DNA from: Buddleja alternifolia
Taxonomy: Eukaryota > Streptophyta > Magnoliopsida > Lamiales > Scrophulariaceae
Direction: 5' to 3'
Assembly (NCBI GenBank): GCA_019426215.1
Contig: CM033403.1
Coordinates: 4,789,001-4,853,000, forward strand
DNA: 64,000 nucleotides
The notes beneath the pieces were generated by a model. The model was not told where the DNA came from and did not search any database. It was given only the letters and a program-made list of their open reading frames with translations. Shown here in pieces: positions 45,533 through 58,307 of this stretch. The translations under genes and the position numbers were made by a program. Each line of letters starts with the position of its first letter. The first letter of the stretch is position 1.

Positions 45533-48500
45533 TTGCAGGTACCTAGAGCTAGAGCCGATACATCTGTATGGTACTTTGATAGTGGATCGTCAAGGCACAT
45601 GACTGGTTCCAAAGATATTCTGATCAACTATCAAGCTGCTAATGGTCCTCAGGTTGTATTTGGTGACAACTCCAAAGGTAAAACCAAAGGTATAGGTACT
45701 ATGCATAGGGGGAACACCATGATAAGTGATGTTTATTATGTTGAGGGTCTAAAGCACAATTTATTAAGCATAAGTCAATTTTGTGATAAAGGCTTTGAAG
45801 TCATATTCTCAAGTGACTGTTGCTATATAAACGACGCTAAGACTAAGTCTACTAAATTGAAAGGAAAAAGAACTAACAACGTATATTTGGTAGATTGGGG
45901 TTCAACACTTGATAACAATCCAACATGTTTTGTTGCTAAAAATGAATCTAAAATGGGTTGGTTATGGCATAGAAAAATGAATCACCTCAATTTTAAGACA
46001 ATCTCTCAGCTAATAAGTCAAAATCTTGTAGAGGGATTACCAAATGGACCATTTCATAAGGATCGTCTTTGTGACGCTTGTCAAATGGGTAAACAAGTTA
46101 AATCATCGTTCAAGAGAAAACCTCATCTATCTACCTCTAGAATACTTGAACTACTTCACATGGATTTGTTTGGACCTGTTCAAACGATCAGTGTAAGCGG
46201 TAAAAAGTATACTTTGGTGATAGTAGATGATTTCTCTCGATTTACTTGGGTGGAATTTCTTTCATCCAAAGATGAAACATGTGACAAGTTAACAACGCTT
46301 ATTCGGAAACTTCAAATATTGAAAAATCTTAAGGTTGCAAGAATAAGAAGCGATCACGGTACTGAGTTTACTAACAAGATTGTTGAGAAGTTTTGTGCAG
46401 AAAATGGAATACATCATGAGTATTCAGCTCTCAGAACTCCCCAACAAAATGGTGTTGCTGAGCGCCGGAACCGAACGCTTAAGGAAGCCACTAGGACTAT
46501 GTTAGCAAGCTCGCTCCTAGGTTTTGGGCCGAAGCGATCAACACTACCTGTTATACTCAAAACCGCTGCATGATCAACAAACAGCATGGGAAAACTCCTT
46601 ATGAATTGTGGAAGGGACGTAAGCCAAATGTTTCATATTTTCACGTCTTTGGTTCTAAATGTTTTATCCATAATAATGGATCCCAAAGCCTAAAGACTTT
46701 TGATCCTAAAGCAGATGAGGGAATCTTTCTAGGCTACGCCAAAAATGGAAAGAATTTTCGCATTCTCAATAAGATCAAATCAAAGGTTGAGGAATCTATT
46801 CATGTTGTTTTTGATGATGCTAACCAAGAACCTAGTAAGGTTAATATAAATGATGTAGGAGTTGAAGATCTATGTCATCAAGCGTCTAAGATTACTATTG
46901 ATGAAGATATTGACGACGATGATGAGATCTCAGTGCCACCTCCTAAGATTACTCGTGAGATTACTCTAGATAATCATGTAAGAAATGCTGATGATCATGA
47001 AGAGAGTGATCATCAAGAGCACACAAGGAATTGTGAACTTGGAGCGCCTACGCAAGAAGGTAGTCAAGCGTATGTTCCTCAAGCGCCTGTTCAACCTCTT
47101 AACCGCTTCCAACCAGACAGACTATGGCTGCGTGATCATCCACCTGAGCAGATTATTGGAGATATTGAAGCGCCTGTTAGGACTAGAGCCACTACGTTCA
47201 ATGAGGCTATGTTCGCAAGCTTTCTATCTCAAATGGAACCTAAGAAAGTGGATAAAGCGCTAAGCGACCCAAGTTGGATTGAAGCTATGCAAGAAGAGCT
47301 AAATCAGTTTGAACGAACTAAGGTTTGGATGCTAGTACCAAGACCAACTCACCAAGGAGTTATTGGAACTAGATGGGTATATAGAAACAAGATGGATGAG
47401 AACGGCATTGTGATAAGAAACAAGGCCAGACTCGTAGCTCAAGGATATTGCTAAGAGGAGGGCATTGACTTTGATGAGACATACGCTCCTGTCGCTCGTC
47501 TTGAAGCAATCCGCATGTTTCTAGCGTATGCAGCATTCAACAAGTTCATGGTGTATCAAATGGACGTAAAGAGTGCCTTCCTGAATGGTAAACTCCAAGA
47601 AGAAGTGTATGTGGAGCAACCACTAGGATTCATCAACAATCATGGTAAGGGTATGGTTTACAAGCTAGAAAAAGCACTTTATGGGCTTAAGCAAGCACCC
47701 CGAGCATGGTATGACACTCTCTCTAACTTTCTTATTGGTAAAGGCTTTTCAAAAGACAGCATTGATACAACGTTATTTAAAATTACCAATAACGAAGATA
47801 TTCTCTTAGTCCAAATCTATGTTGATGATATTATATTTGGTTCTACTAACAAGCGTCTGTGTGAGAATTTTTCGAAAATGATGCAAGAACAATTTGAAAT
47901 GAGCATGATGGGTGAATTAACTTTCTTCTTAGGATTACAAGCTAAACAACTCCCTAATGGAATATTTATTAACCAAGCTAAATATACACGAGATATGATT
48001 AAGAAATTTGGTATGGAAAATGCATCATATTCAAAAATTCCAATGAGCCAAACACTTAAGTTAGATAAAGATGAAAGTGGAAAAAAAGTTGATATTACTA
48101 ATTATAGAGGTATCAACGGTTCACTTCTTTATCTTACTGCCAGTAGACCTGATATTATGTTTTCGGTATGCATGTGTGCACGATTTCAAGCCGATCCCAA
48201 AGAGTCACACTTAATTGCTGCCAAGAAGATCCTTAAATACCTGAAAGGCACACAGAATGCGGGCTTATGGTATCCTAGGGATTCTCTTTTTGAACTAATT
48301 GGTTACTCAGATGCAGATTTTGCAGGTTGCAAAATAGATCATAAAAGCACTAGTGGTACTTGTCAATTTCTAGGTGATAGGTTAGTTTCATGGCATAGCA
48401 AGAAACAACAATCCATAGCTACCTCCACAGCTGAAGCTGAGTATGTAGCTGCAGGAAATTGTTGTGCACAAGTATTATGGATGAGACAACAACTTAGAGA

Positions 48501-48765
48501 TTATGGAATAATCCTAAGTCCAACCCCCATTCATTGTGATAACCAAAGCGCTCTAGCCATGACTCAAAACCCTGTTCTTCATTCCAGAACCAAACACATT
48601 GACATTAGATACCATTTTCTTCGTGACCACGTTCAAAAGAAAGATATCTCCATGCACTTCATTGGAACCGACAAACAATTGGCAGATATCTTCACCAAAG
48701 CACTCAACGAACAACGTTTTCACACTTTGAGGAGTGAATTAGGTATGATTGATTTAAACACTTAA
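45533..48765 (+). pseudogene. pol: Sirevirus pol (protease, integrase, RT, RNase H)
   Basis: Protease WYFDSGSSRHMTG lies at about 45565. Integrase has HRKMNHLNFKT, CDACQMGK, HMDLFGPV, RSDHGTEF and NGVAERRNRTLKE. A one-base frameshift lies near 46525 (SSLLGFGPK versus the expected RFWAEA). RT has [13 protein letters not shown] and YVDD in [10 protein letters not shown]. RNase H has [17 protein letters not shown] and [12 protein letters not shown], ending MIDLNT. A TAA at 47452-47454 replaces a Gln codon (family [14 protein letters not shown]). Catalytic residues are intact. Pol is in a different frame from gag. Confidence 0.93.
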
Positions 48766-49611
48766 TCATTTTGCATCATATTTTATTAGACATATAATTT
48801 AGGGGGAATCCACTTAATTTGTGTCTCAAAGATTTTCCTAACTGGTACAAGTTATCAAATTTAGGGGGAACCTTAAAATTGTACTTGACCATATCTACAA
48901 GCGTCAATGATCAAAATTTTCAGATGCATAATCATCAACGCTCAGTATTACATATGCATAAAATATTGGACGCTCAAACATAAAAGTCTTTTCAATCCTA
49001 ATCGTCTAATTTTCATACATAAAAGTCATATACCAACAAGTGGTATCAGTTAAGCGTTGAATTAATTCCAATCAACTCTTAATATAAGAATACTTTCTTT
49101 ACAAGCCATGCATAAAGTTTACAAACTTCTTTCGAAGTAGTGGGTAGACTCGAAAGTCTATTTTGTACTCTACTCGCACACTTCTATTACATCAAACTGG
49201 CGGGTAATCAAAAACTTCTTTTTCAAAATGACGGTTCAGAGATAGTACGTGTTTGTGTACGTGTCAGTGTACCAACAGGCGCGTGCGTTACAGTCTGAAA
49301 ATGCCAAACGTTTTAAAATTTTTAACTCGGATGTCAAATCTTTATATATGAGAATTACCAAATGTAACTTCTCCCTATTACACAAAACTCGCGTCCGCAG
49401 TTAATGAATTTATGGCTGAGATTCAAAAGTCATTACACATGTCTAAATCCTACAGAGACTAGAGAACACGAGTTTCAAAAATTCTTTACTCTGTCATTTA
49501 AAATACAATTTCTGCAGAAAGACAATTCACTTTTACTCAAACATATCTGCAAAAAAAAATTCTCTCTCTCTCAAAGCAAAAGAAAATCTCAGTTCATCTC
49601 TTTCACTAAAA
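48766..49611 (+). other. pol to env-like spacer with internal PPT-like and PBS-like sequences
   Basis: This spacer is 846 bp and noncoding. Two near-identical purine boxes, AATTTAGGGGGAA (48796-48808 and 48858-48870), resemble internal polypurine tracts. At 49032-49049 it repeats, base for base, the 18-nt junction of LTR end and PBS (ACCAACAAGTGGTATCAG) found at 31071-31088. It could drive or splice an env-like transcript, but no promoter was identified. Confidence 0.6.
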
Positions 49612-52600
49612 ATGGCACCAAAGAAATCCTCGTCTACTTCTTCCGAACTTACCATCAAGGTGACTGAAGGCCTTATTGTTGACTGGAAATTTCTCTATGA
49701 GCAACCTCAGATCAATCTAACAGACATGATGGACATGGTCGTCAAAGCTGGGCTTAAACTGTTCTTGACCCAATACTCCTATCTGTTTCCGACTGAAGTC
49801 AACACCTTCTGGAAAACTGCTAAACTTTCAGAGGACAAGAAGTCTATCTCTTGTCTAATTCCTTTATCCAAGAAGGAGTCTCCAAAAGAATTTATCTTGT
49901 CTGCTGCCACCATTGCTAAGAACTTCAATCTTCCAAATGAGGGTGAGGCGTTGGACTGTGTTACTTTAAAACAAATCAAGGACGCATGGACAACCATGAG
50001 TGCGTACGACGATGTACCCTACTCTCAATACTTTGAAAAGAAGGACCTGGTATCCAAATACCGACTGTTGGCTGACTTCTGCAGCAAGATCATAGAATGC
50101 CGAGTGGGAACCTTTGATAAGGTGAACTCAGTACAATTTCAGATGATGACTGCTATACTCCTCAACATCAAGATCAACTGGAGTGAGTACATCTTTGGAA
50201 GGTTTCGGGACTGTTTAAGCGCCTCGAATAAACCTTATGGACTCATTCTAAGCAACCTGTTGTACAAATCACAGTGTGTATACTCTTCTGGTCTCCCGTT
50301 GAATAAGTCCAAGTTGCTGGGAAAAAGGATTCTGAATAATCTCTTCAATCCTCCCAAAATTGGTGGTGCTGCTAAACCACTATCTGAGCGTCTGGAAGCA
50401 CATCAAGCGTCCGATGAAGAAGCGGAGTGTCCAGTGCCAGAAGAAGCCATGAAGCGTCCGACTGCAACAAAGAAGAGGGCTCCCAGAAAGCCCAAGGTTC
50501 AATTTGTCCCCTCTACTTAAAAGGTTGATGAGGAAACCGATGAGGATGCTGAGGACAAGTTACCTCTCAAGAGAAGGAAGCTGGCAGGGATCATCAAACA
50601 AATAGACTTTGAAGAACCAACTGTTGATCCTCCCGCTCCACCGCTCAAGCTCGTACGTAAAGAAAATTTTCAAGCGTTCCAGGACTGGCAAGCGTCGAGT
50701 TGCTCCTGTTCCTGAAGAGCTTGAGACTGTTGAGCCAAGCGCTCAAAGTATTGCTGTTGAGACAAGTTCTCAGGGTAAGTTTATTTCTTCCCACAGCTCT
50801 TTCGTTCCTACATCTGTAGAAGATCCTGCTCTTATAGAGGATGTTTCTCTCTCAGTTCTTATTCCAGCTGCGGCTGAAGCGTCAACTGATGTCCATCTGG
50901 ATGTCAACTTGACTGAAGTGGTGGCCATTGCCAAAGATGTTGTCAAAAGCATGACTTTGGACATTGAGGAGCCTATCTCTGAGGAAGCTTCCCCACCACC
51001 AACAACATTGATTACAGCAGAGGCAATCTCAGAAAATCAGAGCATTGCTGAAGACGCTACAAAATCAATAGAGAGTTCTCCTGTGCCAAGGCACTTCTTC
51101 AGTTTGGACCCCTCCAGAACAATTGATCACTCTGTCAATTTCATGCCTCCAATCCCTGAAGAAGAATTCATTCCAGCTGGCTATAATGAAGAATGCTACA
51201 TCGTCGCTGAAAATGATTTAGCCAAGATCATTGATAGAGATCGGGCTCTTGTGGAAATGCTGTTTAACAATGAAGTCTCAAGCGTTGAATTTGCATACTA
51301 CTTGGCACTGGCCAATGGAGATCCTCTACCACCAACCCCAGCTTCTATACAGATTTTTGAAAAATGGGGTACTGATAAAATTCCACAAGGGGATGTGGAC
51401 TTAGCTTACTTTCTGGATATGGGACACAGTAAGCCTTCAGGTTTTGATCCAAGAAACTACAAGATTAGGGCCTATGAGCGTCTACCTGTGGAGTTTTTAA
51501 ATCCTGAAGAGGAAATTTTAAACAAAGAAGGTTATTCCCACTTTCCTACAATCGTGCACAGTGCTGCTAATAAGAGTCTTCCAAATCCCCTAAGACTGTG
51601 GAAGAATAAAAGTCCTTATATCGGTGAGCGTCCTGCCTCTCTAAATGCTCTCATTCAAGAGGAGGCTGATTACTTCTTACAAAGCGTCCTGAATGCAAAC
51701 TATCAGCCTGATAAGCATCGCTTTGAAGCCATCCGAGATATTCATCATGAAGGCTTTCGTGCCATTCTGAATGCAGGCACAACCTTCTGCATGAATGAGG
51801 TTACTTGGTGTGAAACCTACGTCGGTCAGCATTACAAGTTTGAAGAACTGGTCAAGGAACCTCACCTGTTCACACTCGGCATGGTAGATAAAAGAAGACA
51901 ATTTGCCCGATATTGCTTACAGCGCCGAGAAGCAAGAGTTAGCCCACTTGCTCTCTTACCATCTTTCCGTCAATCAATTGAACGCTTTCTGCGTGAAGCG
52001 TTGGCTAGGATTGCAGATTTGCCAATCAATTATTGTGGCCAAGTGTCAACAAGCGGAACAAAACCTATTTCAGATTTGATGCTTACACCTGGCCAGCAGG
52101 AATACAACATCAGACATATGTTGAAGATGCTCCCTCCGTTACGGGATTTTGACAACGTCTTCACTGCAAATCTAAGGAAGCCAAATGGATCCATTATCAG
52201 ACCTCTCTTCAGGTATCCATTGCTCTCCTCTTTCCGACAGGAACTGATAGAACACTATAACTATGTACTCTCTTTACTTGAAAGAAATCCGGACATCTCG
52301 CGTGCAGCCTTGCCTTACGTTGAAGAATACATGGCCATGTACGTATCAGAGTCTGAGCTTCCATCGAAGATGCCAAAACATAGAGTATTACATTTCTCAT
52401 TCACTCCACATGACGATGCTCTATTCTTTATTAAGGCTCCACGGTGCAAGATCTTTGTTAATCACATGCTTCAGATCTTAGGACCAGGATGGGTCATGGC
52501 ACTGGACACTCCAATCCCAACTTTAAGGGATTTCTCGACCATTCCTGTTTCTCGAGTAAATGAGTTAATCAACAGTTCATCAACGGAATATGCTGATTCA

Positions 52601-53761
52601 GATTTTGGAAGGCTCAACTTCAGATTCTATGACTTTAGTCATCTAACTACTGTCCCTTCTTTACCTTCCACATCTGATGCAGAAGTTGCCTTAGCGCCAA
52701 TAGTGGAACCAGTTCAAGCGTCTCAACCAGAGGCTGTGTCTGACGCTTCAACTTCAACTGTTCCTGAGGTTGCTGGGATGGCACTCCATCAGTCTGTATT
52801 CGATCCAGAATTTCAACAACCATCTCTAGAGTCACTAAAGCACACCTCAAAATTTAAACAACAAGCTACCCCTCAGAATGTGTTTCAAACATTTGTGCCT
52901 CTCCTCACTGACGCGTTGGAAGAGATGAACGCTTAAGCGTCAAATCATGTAGAATCTCTTCACTGGATCAAGGAAGACTTGGCTAAGATCGAGAAGGAGA
53001 ATATGAGCGCTCAAGCTGCTCATATGCGCGGGGCTGCTGATGCTGCCATAGATGCTGCTCTTTCTCGTATGCAGACGATGATCGATGGACTTGCAGCCAA
53101 TCAGATTGCAATGAAAGAATCTCTTGAAGCAAATTTTGATGCGTTGGCTGCATCCATGGCCCAAATGGCCGCTCAAATTGCCATTCTTACTGAAAATGCA
53201 GTAAAGGCTGATGATGGCAATAAGGGGGAAAAGAGGAAAGCTCCTGCAAGTTCAAGAGCTCAATCAAGTTCTAAGCGCCAAGAAGTGAAGCGTCCAGAGC
53301 CAAAAAATCCACAAGATTTTGTCTTCTTGCCACCTCCTCCTCCTTTGTCCGAATCCAATTACCCTTCATGGGTTGCCGCCATGGGAATTCCTAGTGCCAG
53401 AACCGGTTTTCCTCCCATCGCTTTCAGAGCAGATATACCTGTGCCATCTCAAGCGTTACTTGAACAATTCAATATACCGATGGAGCGAGCGCCACTTCCA
53501 GAGCCTACTACTCCTCAAGACTTGGCTGTGGAAATGGAGTTCTCAGACCTCTCTCAAGCGTTCAGAGCAGTGCTTAGGTGTATGGGTATTGATCCATCCG
53601 AATGGGATCGACGGCATAAAATGTATGAAACAAGAAGAAAAAGGGAAAATCGCTTCGTAATTGACAAAGATCATCAGATAATGATCACCCTTCAAGATCT
53701 CATCGAAGAAGCCATCAGAACAGAAATGATCAGACGACGAAATCTTACCAGAAAAAAGTAG
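49612..53761 (+). pseudogene. Sirevirus env-like third gene (about 1,380 codons, three breaks)
   Basis: It starts at ATG 49612 (MAPKKSSSTSSELTIK). The first 302 codons are a folded-looking domain (FLTQYSYLFPTEVNTFWKTA, ILSAATIAKNFNLP), then a basic tail. Breaks are a TAA at 50518, a frameshift near 50660 and a TAA at 52934. The middle is Pro/Ser/Val-rich, then a conserved-looking block at about 51100-52650. The C-terminus (52979-53761) has an Ala/Met-rich coiled coil (about 52985-53210), a KRKAPASS basic patch, FVFLPPPPPL and a basic end RRRNLTRKK. Nuclear-localisation-like clusters recur (PLKRRKLAG, KKRAPRKPK). I see no signal peptide or membrane helix. It occupies the Sirevirus env-like position, but its function is unknown. 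Confidence 0.75.
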
Positions 53762-53980
53762 ATCATGATAGTTCTTTGTAATTTAATCTTCTCTTTTGTT
53801 TCTACACAGTTTGTAAAATGTATGAATTCTCCGAATATATATAAAGTACATTCTTCAGCTGAAACATCTTGTTGAAGCTTAACTAACTCTAACTTACTAA
53901 CATAACGCTTATTAACTTTGGCTGTCGTAACTCTTGAACTATAAAAGAGTGAGTATTGCCATCATCAAAAAGGGGGAAAT
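53762..53980 (+). other. Sirevirus 3' untranslated region and polypurine tract
   Basis: It ends AAAAAGGGGGAAAT (53967-53980) immediately before the 3' LTR. The rest is AT-rich with no other feature. Confidence 0.85.
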
Positions 53981-55651
53981 TGATAGGAAATTTCATGTTA
54001 AGATTTTGATGATGACAATTAGGAATTTTGTTAGACCCCAAAGTTATGTACGCTTAAATTTCATAGATACTTGTATAAGCGTTTGAACATTAGAAATGTA
54101 TAGGCTCTATTTTATCTTTTACTTTTGACATTCTTAGATCAAGAAGTCGGTTAGATTGAGCGTTTGATACTTTCTGAGTGAGCTTATCAAGACGGCAAAA
54201 TCTGAAAACTTCAAGCGTCCAAGAAATCAATAGTGAATGAAGTTTGAAGAAGTTCACTCTAAGCGCCTGACATGTTCTGAGTGAGGTGTCAAGTAACGAA
54301 AACTGAAGTCTCAAGCGCCTACACTTTTAAATGAAGTCTGAAGATTTTTCCAAGCGTCTAAACATTAAATAGTCCTCCAAATTAAATGGAACTTTCAGCT
54401 CATGAATGAAGCGTCTATCAAATGACAAACATTCTCCTGAAGCGTCAGATCGGAAGGAGTTTAATGCAAATATTCTCAAAGCATTAAATTCCAACGGGCA
54501 TTTATTTCAAATGCATTAAATGCTGATAAGAGCATTAAATGTGATAAGCACTTTCAGACGTACGGAGAAGCCCCCCTATTGGACTGTCAACTATTCAAAG
54601 ACTGTAGCACCAACTTTTGTGCAGCAGATTTTCAGGAAAAAGGACAAAAGTTGTTCACTCGCGGAAGTGAGAGACACGCGCCCTTGCATGTGTCAAACGG
54701 ACACTTTTTCTAAGAATGCCTATAAATAGAACTTCAACAACAAGCCAAATACAGAGAGAACAATTATCAAGCCAAATTGTTGTTGCATTGAAGTCTCATT
54801 CCTTAAACTCTCAGAAAAGCCAGAATACTCAAGAAAATATTCTCTTTACTTTTCATTAAATCTTGAGACAATCAACCCAATATCTCAAACATTCTTTTCG
54901 AAGAAACTACACTACTACTGAGATATTTCCAGTTGTTTGAACTTCATCAAAATCAAACAAACCCCTTTTAGAAAAACCCCTATCCAAGCCTCGCGATCTG
55001 TGTGAAGTCGAAGTTGGATACTTGCCATATTTCTTGGTGAAAGAAGCAAAGGGATTGAAGTGATTTGGAGCAGAAATCTGTGTGATCAAGGAGCTCAAGT
55101 CATCGACATCCATCTCTCCCTAATTTGTAGAAGATTCTGTGTGATTCTTTGAGAATCATTTTAGTGGATTGCCTCCAAGTGTTCGAGGAGAAGAAGGACG
55201 TAGTTGGGATTACATCACCCAACGAACCTTACAAATATTGTGTCATTTACTTTTCAGTCAATTCTTTTATCTATCATATCATTGCATAAACTGATTAAGT
55301 AAAACACAATCGAAAGCTAAGCACTAAGAAAGTTTCTGTGACGCTAAAACTTTTAAAAGAAGGCTACAAAAATCATTCCGCTGTGCTAACACTGATCAAA
55401 GAAGTGAACGCTCAAACCTACTCGGTTAAAGTATTCAATTCTTGAAATCTAAGTTTACTTTATAAAAACAGTCTTCGTTAGACGCTTTACCAAAGCGCCT
55501 ATATTTTAAGTGAACGTTTAAGTCAAGCGTTAGACTTTTCAAGCGTCCAAAAACAATTTCAGTACGAAACTTTTTGAAGTCGAAAAAGACTTCAGGATCT
55601 ATTCAACCCCCCCCCCTTCTAGACCCTTTCGTATGCCACTTGGGACTAACA
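53981..55651 (+). repeat. 3' LTR of the Sirevirus-like element
   Basis: It is 1,671 bp, same length as 29407-31077, ending GGGACTAACA. It is followed by GTCGA and then by the Tat gag. TATA box 54720-54729. Confidence 0.95.
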
Positions 55652-55656
55652 GTCGA

Positions 55657-57725
55657 GAAGCCTCAGACCAAGATTTTCTTAAACTAAGGCTTTTTCCTAG
55701 TTCATTAACCAGATCAGCCTTTAATTGGTATATAAGCCTATCCCCAAACTCTATAAATAATTGGAATGAGATGCAGTTCCAGTTTCAGAGTCATTTTGCT
55801 CGAACAAATCCAAGGATCTCGATGAGTGATTTGGCTAAAATAAGGCAAAATATTAGGGAATCGGTCGAAGAATTTCTAGCACGTTTCAAGAAAGCTAGAG
55901 TTAAATGTCACCTTAATTTACCCGAAACTGAGTTTGTCCAGTTAGCCCAACAGAATATGACTTTCGAATATAGGCTAAGGTTCGACGGTATGCCTATCGC
56001 TGATTTTAGAAGTTTGGCTGAGAGTGCTATAAGATATGAAAATATGCTTAAAGAAGAAAGTAATAGAAAACACCAAAGTTTTAATGCCTTCGAAATAGGA
56101 ACCCCATGGGTGCTCGAAGAAGCTTTCGAAGTCGACCTAGTAGAATTTGTAAAAGGACCTCCTTATCAATGTGGAGCCCTCGAAAAGAAAGACTGTATGG
56201 CGACTGGGTCTTTACAAATGAAAAAAGAAAAGAATTACACTTTTGATGTAACAAAAACTGAACACATTTTCGATTGGTTACTCGCCAACAAAAATTTAAT
56301 ATTTAAAAGAAAACATAGAATTCCTTCGAAATCTGAAATAAAAGGGAAACCATATTGCAAATGGCATAAAGCATTTTCACATGAGACAAACGATTGCATT
56401 TTATTTTGAAATCTGATATAAGAAAAGATAGACTCGAAAGACCTCATTTTTCCTGATATTAAAAAAACTAACATAGATGAAGATCCCTTCCCTGTTATGA
56501 GTCTCGAAATTAACACTCTCGGATGTTCCGGTTCGCAGGTTACTATTGAAACCAAGGTGGCAATAAGGACCTTTAACCGTTTGATTGATGAGGGGATTCT
56601 GATTTTCCCCAAGGTTAAGAACGAAGGGCTCGAAGGGATGTGAAGGTGGCACATGAACAGCCTGCATACCACCGATCAATGCCAGATTTTCAGGCATTTT
56701 GTGGCAAAGCAGCTCCAGCAAAACTGGATTAGCCTATCCTCAACCGAAAAGAGGATTTTAGGATTGGATCAAAATGGGAAGTTAAAAGAGAAACATGCGG
56801 AAATCGAACTGCCCACAGACAAACAAAAGAGTGAAGAGGAAACATATAAGCAGGCGCTCGAAATGCCCCTGTGCGAAACCATATACGAAACCCCGACGAG
56901 AGTAGTGAACAATCTGACTAAACTACAGAGGGCATTATGCAACCAATGTGCAGATGCTCTCCATTTCGAATTGATAAGGCTGTAGGTGATCCCGAATGAT
57001 CCGAACTGGGTTCCTGCATATCAAAGAGCAGAGAACTGGAATAAAAGGCCAAGACAAGAATTTGGCAATAGAACACCAGGACCAGTGCCTTCTCAGAGGC
57101 ATTTTCGAGGGCGAGGAGGAAGAGGTTTACTGCATAATTATCCAACGGGGAATGATTATCGTGAGACTTTCGAGCAAGGTAGAAACAATAGGGCGAAGTT
57201 GATAGCCCAACAAGTAGCCTCTTTGAGGGCTGCAGTTGCAATGGAAATGTAACAAGAGGCAGTTATTGCCAATTTGAGAATCGAGGAAGAAGCTCTAGTT
57301 AAAGGAATTTTGAAATCGAGGATAGTGGGAAAGTCAAATCAAGACGACTTCGAAACAGAATTGGACCGTTTAAGTGACCAGATGAGGGATGCGAACCTTT
57401 AAGGGAAGAATACTGAGGCAGGAGAAGATGATTTGGGAGATTTTGAGTCGGGGGATGATCTGCACATCCTTTTGGATGATACACTGGATGAAGTCGAGGT
57501 TAAGGAAAAGGAAGCCTCTGTTCGAAGGGCTATGAATTTCGAGGGAGGAAAAGACTGTAACATGGTAACAATCTTACTAGTAGAATTTGCTGCGAAAGAG
57601 GGCGAATTGGATGAGGAAGAGAAAAATTTGGAGGCATTGACTGCCCCAAAAAGAGGTAACTCCCCTTATTTTGAATTTATCAACTGCAAGTCCGATAGAA
57701 AAGAAAATGAAAACGAACATTTTTA
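55657..57725 (+). pseudogene. gag: Tat-lineage gag, second half and linker
   Basis: It resumes EASDQDFLKLRLFPSSLTRS, with FNWYISL, FARTNPRISMSDL, MTFEYRLRFDGMPIADF and a zinc-knuckle-like YCKWHKAFSHETNDC (about 56350-56395). Stops and frame changes follow: TGA at 56407-56409, TGA near 56641, TAG near 56983, TAA near 57250, TAA near 57400 and TAA at 57724. Downstream are Arg/Gly-rich RGRGGRGL (about 57105-57128) and acidic linker sequences. Confidence 0.8.
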
Positions 57726-58307
57726 AGAATTATTATTTTTGAAAGAAACAATAAACAATAACCTTATGAAATCGCTTTACGTACAAGCCAAAATCGAGGG
57801 CATAAAAATTAACAAGGTCATAGTAGACAATGGGAGAACTGGCAATTTATGGTTTTTCGGGACAAGCAACAAAGGTGTTGGGAGTTCTACCTTGTCAAAT
57901 TAAAATAGGATCCATGAGTTCTTACTCTGCATTTTTTGTGGTAAAAACGAATTCATCATTTAATGCGTTACTGGGTAGAGATTGGATTTATCAAAATTAC
58001 TGCTTACCTTCGACTTTGCATCAGTTTCTAAGATGTTGGAATTGTGTCAAATTCTTAATAGTCAAAGTCATTTTTTGTCGATACACAAATTGTGAATGCT
58101 AGGTACTGCACCGAAAACCTCGAATTGAAAGACGAGGAGCTTTCATCTGTCCCAGTCATCAAAAAGGCAAAAGGGGAGGATGTCGAAGAAGGAAAAGAAA
58201 ACACAGAGGACCAATTAGGAGAAAAGATGAAGGAGTTCGCCCACATCGAAGGGGGGCAGTCTTAGATTGAAACTTTCAAATTATATTTTAAGTTTTAAGT
58301 TGTATTT
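57726..58307 (+). pseudogene. pol: Tat-lineage protease, degraded
   Basis: SLYVQAKIEGIKINKVIVDNG (about 57775-57835) is the protease start with the Tat-type DNG motif. In a second frame follow GFSGQATKVLGVLPCQIKIGS, AFFVVKTNSSFNALLGRDWI and CLPSTLHQF (57850-58025). At least one frameshift lies just after DNG, and stops follow. The remainder to 58307 is a Lys/Glu-rich linker with no clear frame. Confidence 0.78.

Larger units (their letters stand above)
29407..55651 (+). mobile_element. Sirevirus-like Ty1/copia element with env-like third gene, interrupted
   Basis: It has two 1,671-bp LTRs (TGATAGG … ACAACA-type ends), initiator-Met PBS, gag, pol, a long env-like gene and a polypurine tract, flanked by GTCGA (29402-29406 and 55652-55656). 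Without the solo LTR and Athila inside gag it would be about 14 kb. By eye the LTRs differ at about 35-40 positions (about 2.2%). Gag, pol and env-like frames each carry a few stops or frameshifts, so it is defective. The order gag-pol-env-like and the pol sequence match the Sirevirus lineage. Confidence 0.93.

Noticed and set aside
45520..45545. Splice-acceptor-like CTTCCCTTTTGATTGCAG at the gag-pol boundary
   Set aside because: A stop plus one small indel explains the frame change equally well, and no donor site is evident. Kept only as a weak possibility.
49612..50520. Stand-alone 302-codon host gene
   Set aside because: It lies between the pol and 3' LTR of one element with matched LTRs and target duplication, in the known env-like position.
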